Shown here: positions 35,815 through 43,205 of the stretch, piece after piece
Layout: the number at the start of each line of letters is the position of its first letter
Position numbering within the stretch: the first letter of the stretch is position 1
Assembly: GCF_001050195.2 (NCBI RefSeq)
Contig: NZ_DF967966.1
Span: 367,282-431,281, forward strand
DNA length: 64,000 nt
Direction of reading: 5' to 3'
Source: Anaerolinea thermolimosa
Lineage (GTDB): Bacteria; Chloroflexota; Anaerolineae; Anaerolineales; Anaerolineaceae
Position numbers and translations under genes: made by a program
Notes under the pieces: model-generated
Seen by the model: the letters and a program-made list of their open reading frames with translations, nothing else
Databases searched by the model: none
What the model was told of the DNA's origin: nothing

Positions 35815-37485
35815 ATGGACGAACAACAGAATGATATTCGAAAGATTAATCTGGGCACTTCACGCATTCCGGAATTGCGCATGGCGCGCTTCCCCAATGC
35901 CGATGAAGCTGTGCGCCAAGCTATGCTCAACAAGCCCCGCTCGCCAGATGCGGTGGATATCTTACTGGTGAACCCACCCACGCCCGATGGTGGATTGTGG
36001 ATTCGCACTCAGCACCGCGTGGGGCGGCGTACACGTGAGAACATGGTCTGGCCGCAGGTTTCTCTGGCGCAGATGGCGGCCATTCTTCACCCTACGTACA
36101 CCTTCAAGATTATTGATGCCAATGCTGAACGCATTTCCTGGCCGGAGTTTACCCGCATGCTGGATAAATATCAGCCTAAGTATTACATGTCACAGCTCAC
36201 CGCGCCCACGCTTGAGAACGATATGTACGGGGTTTTCCTGGCCAAGGCGCGTGGGGCGAAGACGATCGTTTTCGGTACGCACATTACGCCGATCCCTGTG
36301 GAGACCATGCGGGCTTATCCGGCGCTGGATTTTGGTCTGGTGGGTGAACCCGACCTGACCATTCGCGACCTGCTCGATCACCTGGAGGGGAAGATCGATC
36401 AACGCCCGCCGCTGGTGCAAAAAATGATTGATGAGCACGATCCCAATTATCGTCCTGCGTTGCGGGAAGATGGCAGTGTGGATCTGGCGGGGATCGCCGG
36501 GCTGGCCTGGCGGCGCGGAGATGAGATTGTGGTCAACCGCCAGCGCCCGTTCATCAAAGATCTCAATGATCTTCCCATCCCACTGCACGATCAGCTCCCC
36601 CTGATGAAATACCGCATGCCCTGGATTAAGGGGCCGTTCACCTTTATTGTCACCAGCAGGGGTTGCCCGGCAGGCTGCATTTATTGTATCAAGCACGTTT
36701 CCTATCAGTACACGGTGCGGTTACGCTCCCCTGAAAAAATCATGGAAGAGCTGTGGGTGCTCAAGAAGCTGGGCATTAACAACATCCACATGTATGCAGA
36801 TCTTTTCACCGTCAGCCGCGACCAGGTGGTGGAGTTATGCAGGCGGATCATCGACGAAAACCTGAAGATCCGCTGGACGTGCAACAGCCGCGTGGATTAC
36901 GTTGACGAGGAAATGCTCTCTCTCATGGGAAAGGCAGGCTGCTGGCTCATCTCGTGGGGCATCGAAAGTGGAAATGAACAGGTACTGCGCCATGCTCATA
37001 AAGGTGCCTATCCTGACAAAGCCGAGCGCGCTCTGCGCTGGGCTCACAAAGCCGGGATTAAAAACTGGGGATATTTCATTATCGGGTTGCCCACCGAAAC
37101 TGAAGAGACCATCCGGCAGACGATCAATTTTGCCAAGAAACTGCCGCTGGATATTGCCCTCTTCCATGTGGCCGCGCCCTATCCAGGCACGCCGTTCTTC
37201 TTCGAGGTAGTCAGGGAAGGCTGGTTCCGTCCCGGCACGCGCTGGGAGCAGGTGGACATGGACAAGGGCACCGTGCTGGATTACCCCGGCCTGCCCGCCG
37301 AACGGCTGCTCTACTGGCAAAAGCGGGCCTTCCGTGAGTGGGCGCTGCGCCCCGGGCCGATGCTCACTTACCTGAAGATGCTGTTTTCTGACCCGGCCAC
37401 CTTCACCAATGCCCTGAGTGTGGGTTTCCAGACGCTTCTGTGGCAGTCTTCGGATGAAGGGATCGGCACGAGCGGAGGCGATTGA
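35815..37485 (+). CDS. B12-binding radical SAM enzyme
   Basis: A 556-residue protein with an N-terminal cobalamin-binding-type Rossmann domain (about 40-200: DILLVNPPTPDGGLWI, IVFGTHITPIPVE, GEPDLTIRDLL) followed by a radical SAM barrel with the cluster motif C284-x3-C288-x2-C291 (GCPAGCIYC). The order matches class B methylases and ring-forming relatives (BchE, HpnP type). ATG at 35815 has a perfect GGAGG site. Within a glycan cluster it could methylate or rearrange a sugar or lipid carrier; the reaction cannot be told. The domain call is sure, the role is not. Confidence 0.88.
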   Translation: MDEQQNDIRKINLGTSRIPELRMARFPNADEAVRQAMLNKPRSPDAVDILLVNPPTPDGGLWIRTQHRVGRRTRENMVWPQVSLAQMAAILHPTYTFKIIDANAERISWPEFTRMLDKYQPKYYMSQLTAPTLENDMYGVFLAKARGAKTIVFGTHITPIPVETMRAYPALDFGLVGEPDLTIRDLLDHLEGKIDQRPPLVQKMIDEHDPNYRPALREDGSVDLAGIAGLAWRRGDEIVVNRQRPFIKDLNDLPIPLHDQLPLMKYRMPWIKGPFTFIVTSRGCPAGCIYCIKHVSYQYTVRLRSPEKIMEELWVLKKLGINNIHMYADLFTVSRDQVVELCRRIIDENLKIRWTCNSRVDYVDEEMLSLMGKAGCWLISWGIESGNEQVLRHAHKGAYPDKAERALRWAHKAGIKNWGYFIIGLPTETEETIRQTINFAKKLPLDIALFHVAAPYPGTPFFFEVVREGWFRPGTRWEQVDMDKGTVLDYPGLPAERLLYWQKRAFREWALRPGPMLTYLKMLFSDPATFTNALSVGFQTLLWQSSDEGIGTSGGD

Positions 37486-37525
37486 GGAAAATAGAGGTAT
37501 CATTAAAACCTGGGGAGGGAAACCT

Positions 37526-38131
37526 GTGAACACAGAACCATTACAAGAAAAGCCACCGGCGCGCATTCATGCCACAGCAGAGGTCTCACCGGCGGCAAAG
37601 ATTGGCGCCGGCAGCCGTATCTGGCATTATGTGCAGATCCGCGAAGGGGCCGAGCTGGGTGAAAATTGTATCGTTGGTAAAGATGTGTACATCGATTTTG
37701 ATGTGCGGGTGGGAAACAACGTCAAAATTCAGAACGGCGCTTACCTCTATCATGGCCTGACGGTGGAAGACGGGGTGTTCATTGGCCCGCGGGCGGTTTT
37801 CACCAATGACGTCTACCCACGGGCGATCAACCCGGATGGCACCCTCAAAGGGGCCGACGACTGGGAGGTGGGGCCAACCCGGGTATGCTACGGGGCCTCG
37901 ATTGGCAGTGGGGCGATCGTGCTCCCGAACGTGACCATCGGGCGTTTTGCACTGGTGGCGGCGGGGGCGGTGGTCACTCGTTCTGTCCCCGATCACGGCC
38001 TGGTGGTGGGGGTTCCGGCCCGGCTGGTGGGGTATGCCTGCCGGTGCGGGCGCCGCATGACCCCCCAGGGGAACGGTTATTTTTGCAGTGTCTGTCAGTG
38101 GACTTTTCATCCAGAGGAATTAACCCCATGA
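37526..38131 (+). CDS. WbpD/WlbB-like sugar N-acetyltransferase
   Basis: A left-handed beta-helix N-acetyltransferase of 201 residues. In WbpD/WlbB proteins this step acetylates the 3-amino group of a UDP-2,3-diamino sugar. The hexapeptide core runs from IHATAEVSPAAKIGAGSRIWHY to [32 protein letters not shown], with the family motif FTNDVYPRA. A C-terminal zinc-ribbon-like tail (CRCGRRM, then YFCSVC) matches the cysteine-rich end common in WlbB relatives. The GTG start at 37526 follows GGGGAGGG. It is coupled (ATGA) to the aminotransferase gene that would make its substrate. Confidence 0.85.
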   Translation: MNTEPLQEKPPARIHATAEVSPAAKIGAGSRIWHYVQIREGAELGENCIVGKDVYIDFDVRVGNNVKIQNGAYLYHGLTVEDGVFIGPRAVFTNDVYPRAINPDGTLKGADDWEVGPTRVCYGASIGSGAIVLPNVTIGRFALVAAGAVVTRSVPDHGLVVGVPARLVGYACRCGRRMTPQGNGYFCSVCQWTFHPEELTP

Positions 38132-39207
38132 TCAGCATTTCCAAGCCTCAGATTGGCGAAGAAGAAAAACAGGCGGTGTTGCAGGTGCTCGAATCAGGGC
38201 AGCTGGCGCAGGGCCCCAAAGTGAAAGAATTTGAGGAACGCTTTGCCGCATGGTGTGGCGTGAAATATGCCGTGGCCACGTCTTCCGGGACGACCGCCCT
38301 GCACGTGGCTTTGCTTGCCCACGGCATTGGCCAGGGGGATGAAGTCATCACCACACCCTTCAGTTTTATTGCGTCGGCCAATTGCATTTTGTATGCCGGA
38401 GCAACCCCCGTCTTTGCGGATATCGAGCCGGAATATTACACCCTCGACCCGGTGGATGTGGAGCGGCGCATCACCCCTCGCACCCGGGCGATTATCCCCG
38501 TGCACCTTTTCGGGCAGGCGGCGGATATGGAAGCCCTTTCGGCGATTGCCGCCAGACACAACCTGGCGATTATCGAAGACGCATGCCAGTCACATGGGGC
38601 CCGGCTGAACGGCAAAATGGTCGGCGCGTGGGGAACCGCGTGTTATTCGTTTTATCCCACCAAGAACATGACCACCATCGAGGGCGGTATGATTACCACC
38701 AACGATGAGGGGGTGGCAGAAAGGGCCCGGCTCATCCGCAATCATGGCAGCCCACGCCGTTACCTGCATGAGTCGCTGGGGTTTAACTTCCGCATGACCG
38801 ATCTGCAGGCTGCCATTGGGCTGGCGCAACTACCCAAGCTCGATGGATGGAACCGGAAGCGGCAGGAGAACGCCGCCTACCTCACCTCTGGCCTGGAAGA
38901 CCTGCCCGGAATTCAGCCCCCGCGGGTGCGCCCCGGTGGTGAGCATGTTTTTCATCAGTACACCCTGCGGGCGGCTCAACGCGATGCGTTGCTCGAACAG
39001 CTTTCGGCGCGGGGGATTGGAGTGGGGGTGTATTACCCCATCCCCATTCATCAACAGCCTCTCTACCGGCAGATGGGGTACCAGGAGAAACTGCCTGTTT
39101 CTGAAGCCGCCAGCGCGGAAGTGCTGTCATTACCGGTGCATCCGGCGCTCACCCGTGCTGAACTGGATGAGATCATAGCGGCGGTAACCGGAGCCGTGAA
39201 AAGCTGA
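38128..39207 (+). CDS. DegT/DnrJ/EryC1 sugar aminotransferase
   Basis: A PLP-dependent aminotransferase acting on a keto-sugar nucleotide, of the WbpE/GnnB kind by context. The 359-residue protein carries the cofactor-linked lysine K179 in FYPTKNMTTIEGGM, the SSGTTALHVALLA phosphate-binding turn, and EDACQSHGA. It overlaps the N-acetyltransferase gene by four bases. With the 2-epimerase at 40069 and the Gfo/Idh/MocA dehydrogenase at 57975 it can supply a 2,3-diamino-2,3-dideoxy sugar; the exact sugar is inference. Confidence 0.92.
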   Translation: MISISKPQIGEEEKQAVLQVLESGQLAQGPKVKEFEERFAAWCGVKYAVATSSGTTALHVALLAHGIGQGDEVITTPFSFIASANCILYAGATPVFADIEPEYYTLDPVDVERRITPRTRAIIPVHLFGQAADMEALSAIAARHNLAIIEDACQSHGARLNGKMVGAWGTACYSFYPTKNMTTIEGGMITTNDEGVAERARLIRNHGSPRRYLHESLGFNFRMTDLQAAIGLAQLPKLDGWNRKRQENAAYLTSGLEDLPGIQPPRVRPGGEHVFHQYTLRAAQRDALLEQLSARGIGVGVYYPIPIHQQPLYRQMGYQEKLPVSEAASAEVLSLPVHPALTRAELDEIIAAVTGAVKS

Positions 39208-39297
39208 CGCTTCTCCGCCGGGGATGTTATTTCGCGGGGCGCCCTCAGCGATCTGATGGGCAGGGCACCCGGCAGGATAGAAAGAATCACGACACAG

Positions 39298-40035
39298 ATG
39301 AACATTTCCATCGTCATTCCTTGTTACAACGAAGAAGAAAATATTGCCAAACTGAAGACCGAACTGCTGCCGGTATTGATGAACCTCAGCCAGGGTGATG
39401 AAGTGGAAACCATCTTTGTGGACGATGGCAGTACCGATGCCACCTGGCCCCTGCTCCATCAAACCTTTGGAGATTTAAACCTTCCCGGGGTGCATTTTGT
39501 TTTTCTGCAGCATGAGGTCAACCGGGGGCTGGGAGCGGCGTTGCGTACCGGTTTTGCCGCCGTGAGTGGTGACCTGATCGTGACCACCGACAGTGATGGT
39601 ACGTACCGCTTTTCGACCATCCCTGCACTGCTGGCCTGCCTGACCCCCGGGGTAGATCTGGTCACGGCCTCCCCGTATCACCCGCAGGGCGGGGTGGCCG
39701 GTGTGCCACGCTATCGTCTGGTTCTCAGTCAGGGTGCTTCCTTCCTGTACCGGGTGCTGGTGAACTGGAAGGTGCACACCTATACCTGCCTCTTCAGGGC
39801 ATACCGGCGGAAGGTGATTGACACGGTTTCCTTCCAGTCGAATGGTTTTCTGGCAGGCACGGAATTGATGGTGAAAGCCATGCTCAAGGGTTACCGGGTG
39901 GCTGAATTCCCTGCGGTGCTCTACGCCCGTCAGTACGGCACTTCAAAAGCCAAGCTGATACGCACCATCCTGGCGCACTTACGCTTTCAATGGCGGGTGT
40001 TCCTTCACCGTCTGCGCCTGGTTGCGCTGGCCTGA
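39298..40035 (+). CDS. Glycosyltransferase family 2
   Basis: A 245-residue GT-A transferase with NISIVIPCYNEEENIAKLK, the VDDGSTDATW turn and the DSDGTY metal motif, with no added membrane helices. It is smaller than the GT2 at 34573 and resembles soluble polyprenol-phosphate sugar synthases. ATG at 39298 is chosen as the family start; an earlier ATG at 39256 would add an unlikely basic leader. No strong ribosome site is seen, so it may be coupled to the upstream gene across a 90-bp gap. Confidence 0.87.
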   Translation: MNISIVIPCYNEEENIAKLKTELLPVLMNLSQGDEVETIFVDDGSTDATWPLLHQTFGDLNLPGVHFVFLQHEVNRGLGAALRTGFAAVSGDLIVTTDSDGTYRFSTIPALLACLTPGVDLVTASPYHPQGGVAGVPRYRLVLSQGASFLYRVLVNWKVHTYTCLFRAYRRKVIDTVSFQSNGFLAGTELMVKAMLKGYRVAEFPAVLYARQYGTSKAKLIRTILAHLRFQWRVFLHRLRLVALA

Positions 40036-40068
40036 CTCTCTGAAGCCTTTCTCTGGTGATAGACCTCT

Positions 40069-41154
40069 ATGAAAATTCTTTCTGTGGTTGGTGCACGGCC
40101 TGAGTTTATCCAGGCCGCCCCTGTCAGCCGTGCTTTGCGGCAGAGGCATCACGAAGTGCTGGTGCACACCGGCCAGCACTACGATTACCGCATGTCGCAA
40201 ACGTTTTTTGATGAACTGGGCATCCCGACGCCCGACTATAACCTGGAGGTTGGTTCCGGGAGCCACGCCCGCCAGACGGGAGAAATCCTCATCCGCATGG
40301 AAGAGGTGATGCTTCGGGAAAAGCCCGACCTGGTCATCGTGCGCGGTGATACCAATTCCACCCTGGCGGGGGCCCTGGCCGCCAGTAAGTTGCATATCCC
40401 GGTGGCGCATATTGAAGCCGGTGAACGGAGCTTTGATCGGCGCATGCCTGAAGAGATCAACCGCCTGGTGGCCGACCGGCTGGCCGACCTGTTCTTCTGC
40501 GTCAGCCAGAAGGCGGTGAGGCATCTGGCGGCGGAGGGCATTCACACCCGGGTGCACTGGGTAGGTGATGTGATGCTCGATGCCATGCTGACCAACCGCC
40601 TGCTGGCGCGTGAGCGTTCGACGGCCTTAAGAGATTTAGGGTTATCGCCCCGCTCTTATGCGCTGGTTACCGTACACCGCGCCGCCAACACCGATGACCC
40701 GGAGCGCCTGGGGGGGATTGCCCGGGCGTTGAACGCGGTGGAAGAGAATGTGATCTTCCCGGTTCATCCCCGCACGCGCAGGGCAATCGAGTCTGCGGGC
40801 ATTCAGTTTAAGCGGCATGTGCGGTTGATTGAACCGGTGGGGTATCTGGATATGATGATGCTCGAAGAAAACGCCCGCCTCATTGCCACTGACTCGGGTG
40901 GTGTGCAGCGTGAGGCGTATTTTCTGGGGGTGCCGTGTCTTACCCTGCGGGATGAAACCGAATGGGTTGAAACCGTGGAGGTGGGCTGGAATTGCCTGGT
41001 GGGAGCGGACCCGGAAAAAATTCTTCAGGCATGGCACACCTTCGCCCCACCTGCCGAACGCCCCCCCATTTTTGGCGATGGCCATGCCAGTGAAGCCATT
41101 GCCCGGCACATTGATGCCTGGTCGACGCCGGATAATGCAGGTAAAGCTTTTTAG
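40069..41154 (+). CDS. wecB: Non-hydrolysing UDP-GlcNAc 2-epimerase family (WecB/WbpI)
   Basis: The enzyme inverts C2 of a UDP-GlcNAc-type sugar. The 361-residue GT-B-like protein starts MKILSVVGARPEFIQAAPVSRAL, has GQHYDYRMSQTFFDELG, VRGDTNSTLAGALAA, AHIEAGERSFDRRMPEEINR and the C-terminal TDSGGVQREAYFLGVPCLTLRDETEW, all family marks. It may act on UDP-GlcNAc or, given the diamino-sugar genes nearby, on UDP-GlcNAc3NAc as WbpI does. The gene symbol reflects family, not proven substrate. Confidence 0.93.
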   Translation: MKILSVVGARPEFIQAAPVSRALRQRHHEVLVHTGQHYDYRMSQTFFDELGIPTPDYNLEVGSGSHARQTGEILIRMEEVMLREKPDLVIVRGDTNSTLAGALAASKLHIPVAHIEAGERSFDRRMPEEINRLVADRLADLFFCVSQKAVRHLAAEGIHTRVHWVGDVMLDAMLTNRLLARERSTALRDLGLSPRSYALVTVHRAANTDDPERLGGIARALNAVEENVIFPVHPRTRRAIESAGIQFKRHVRLIEPVGYLDMMMLEENARLIATDSGGVQREAYFLGVPCLTLRDETEWVETVEVGWNCLVGADPEKILQAWHTFAPPAERPPIFGDGHASEAIARHIDAWSTPDNAGKAF

Positions 41155-41173
41155 AGGTATTTCATCAACAGCG

Positions 41174-42547
41174 ATGAATGGTTCATTTGACAATTCTTCT
41201 TCAACCCATCCCCGCGTGGCTATCATCGGCGGGGGCATTATGGGCATCAGCCTGGGGTACTACCTTTCCAGGGCGGGGGTGCAGGTGGAAATTTTTGAGG
41301 CCTCACCCGTGCTGGGGGGGCTGGCCGGGCCAATTCATCTCCCGGATGGGACGGCGGTAGATCGCTTTTATCACGCCATTCTTTCCAGCGATCGTCACCT
41401 GCGCCAGTTGTGTGAAGAGCTGGGCATTGCTGACCGGTTGCGCTTTAAAGAAACGCGTATGGGGTTTTATCATCAGGGCGCCATCTACCCGATGAACAAC
41501 ATCGTGGATTTTTTACGCTTTCCACCGCTGGGCTGGGTTGACCGGTTCAGACTGGGGATAACCGTGGTGGCGGCACAGCTCATCCGCGACTGGATGAAGC
41601 TGGAGCGCGTGGGGGTGGAAGACTGGCTCATCGGCCTGAGCGGGCGCAACACTTACCAGAACATCTGGCGCCCCATGCTCAAGGCCAAGTTCGATGGCGG
41701 CTTTGAGAAGACACCCGCCACTTACATCTGGTCACGCCTGGTCAGGGTGAAGTCTACCCGCAGTGGGGCCAGCCAGAAAGAAGAAGCGGGGCATCTCATC
41801 GGCGGGTATCCCACCTTGATGCAGGCCATGGCGGAGAAAATTATTGCGGCGGGGGGAGAGATCCATCTTTCGACGCCGGTGCAGGAGGTGGTCATCCGTG
41901 AGGGACGGGCGGCGGGCATTCGGCTGGGAGACCGGGAAGCACCCTTCGACCGGGTTGTCGTCACCCTGCAAACCCCTGTTTTTCAAAAGTTGATCCCCGG
42001 CGCCCCACAAGCCTATCACGATTTTCTTTCCCAGACGGATTACATTGGCATTGTCTGCCCCCTGCTGGTGCTGGATCGCCCGCTTTCGGGATACTGGACG
42101 CTCAACATCACGGACGACAGCGTGCCCTTCACCGGCGTGATCGAAACCACCACTTATATCGACCCGTCTTATGTGGGGGGGCATCACCTGGTGTATTTAC
42201 CCAAGTACACCGCGCCGGGCAGCCCTCTGCAGCGCATGAGCGATGAAGAAATTCGCGCCATGTGGATGATGCATTTGAAGCGCATGTTCCCTGACTTTGA
42301 CGAGAGTCAGGTGCGGTACTTTTTGATTCATCGCGAACGTTATGTGGAGCCGTTGCACTACATCCATCAAACTCATTTGATCCCGGCAGTGAAGACCCCG
42401 GTGGAGAATCTGTACCTTTCGACCACCGCGCAAATTTACCCCGCGCTGACCAACGGTGAATCCGTCAGCCGTCACGCTTTCGATTCGGCCCGGGTGGTGC
42501 TTCAGGATCTGCAACAGCTCCCTGCGCGGGAAGCAACCTTCTCTTAA
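41174..42547 (+). CDS. FAD/NAD(P)-dependent oxidoreductase (flavin amine-oxidase type)
   Basis: A 457-residue flavoprotein with an N-terminal dinucleotide fold (RVAIIGGGIMGISLGYYLSRAG, then VEIFEASPVLGGLAG) and a C-terminal FAD contact near LYLSTTAQIYPALTNGES. It resembles the protoporphyrinogen-oxidase/UDP-galactopyranose-mutase-like proteins common in glycan clusters. The UGM active-site pattern is not recognised, so mutase activity is not claimed. ATG at 41174 begins just before the fold; frames further upstream overlap the epimerase gene. The reaction is unknown. Confidence 0.85.
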   Translation: MNGSFDNSSSTHPRVAIIGGGIMGISLGYYLSRAGVQVEIFEASPVLGGLAGPIHLPDGTAVDRFYHAILSSDRHLRQLCEELGIADRLRFKETRMGFYHQGAIYPMNNIVDFLRFPPLGWVDRFRLGITVVAAQLIRDWMKLERVGVEDWLIGLSGRNTYQNIWRPMLKAKFDGGFEKTPATYIWSRLVRVKSTRSGASQKEEAGHLIGGYPTLMQAMAEKIIAAGGEIHLSTPVQEVVIREGRAAGIRLGDREAPFDRVVVTLQTPVFQKLIPGAPQAYHDFLSQTDYIGIVCPLLVLDRPLSGYWTLNITDDSVPFTGVIETTTYIDPSYVGGHHLVYLPKYTAPGSPLQRMSDEEIRAMWMMHLKRMFPDFDESQVRYFLIHRERYVEPLHYIHQTHLIPAVKTPVENLYLSTTAQIYPALTNGESVSRHAFDSARVVLQDLQQLPAREATFS

Positions 42548-42551
42548 ACGG

Positions 42552-43205
42552 GTGGCATTGAACCTTCATACCCATTACCGGTGGCAAAAACAGGCAGACA
42601 GGCGCAGAAAAGGCGTAATGACCGTGGCTGGCGCTTTTCTGGTGCTGGTCTTCTCGGCGATGTTTTGCCTTTCGGGGTCACGCGCCCAGGCCACTTCTGC
42701 CCCGGTGTTGCTCATCACCAACGGTGGGTATGGGGCAACCCTGGGGGAGATTTTACGTGCTGAGGGGTTGAATCTCTTCGATCAGGTTGTCCTCAGTGCG
42801 ATGAATGCTTCTCTTCTGGCGCAGTACAGGGTGGTTATTCTTGGGCCGGGAAGCCTCACTTCGAGTCAGGCGGCTGACCTGCGTGCTTACGTGAACGGCG
42901 GTGGGCGGCTGCTGGCTGTGTGCCCTGATGCACAACTGGCTGATCTCTTCGGGTTAGGGGCGAGTGCAGGGGGGGCTTTTGGATGGGTATCTGAAAATCT
43001 CTGGCACGGCTGCCTTCGACGGAAGCACCCCTGGTGCCGGGCTGACTACCCAGACTCTGCAAATTCACGGCCTGACCGATCAATACGCACTCGCTGGCGG
43101 GGTCAAACTGGCGAGCCTCTATTCCGATGCGACGGCTTCCACTTCCTACCCGGCAGTGGTGGGAAACCTGGCTGGCAGTGGCAGGGCGGTGGCCTTTCTG
43201 TATGA
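42552..43205 (+). CDS. 5' part of a frameshifted secreted polysaccharide-deacetylase-like protein
   Basis: Starting at GTG 42552 the product has a signal peptide with a basic n-region (QADRRRKG) and hydrophobic core. A ThuA/amidotransferase-like Rossmann segment (APVLLITNGGYGATLGEIL to GGGRLLAVCPDAQLADLFG) follows. Homologous sense is lost after the seven-G run at 42969-42975, where the natural continuation moves to the next frame (gene from 42964). Dropping one G joins them into a single chain of about 908 residues. ATG 42618 is an alternative start but would remove the basic n-region. The shift is either a real inactivation, slippage or phase variation, or a sequence error. Confidence 0.6.
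   Translation: MALNLHTHYRWQKQADRRRKGVMTVAGAFLVLVFSAMFCLSGSRAQATSAPVLLITNGGYGATLGEILRAEGLNLFDQVVLSAMNASLLAQYRVVILGPGSLTSSQAADLRAYVNGGGRLLAVCPDAQLADLFGLGASAGGAFGWVSENLWHGCLRRKHPWCRADYPDSANSRPDRSIRTRWRGQTGEPLFRCDGFHFLPGSGGKPGWQWQGGGLSV

Noticed and set aside
41174..42547. UDP-galactopyranose mutase
   Set aside because: The FAD fold is shared, but I could not see the mutase active-site motifs; kept as a general oxidoreductase.
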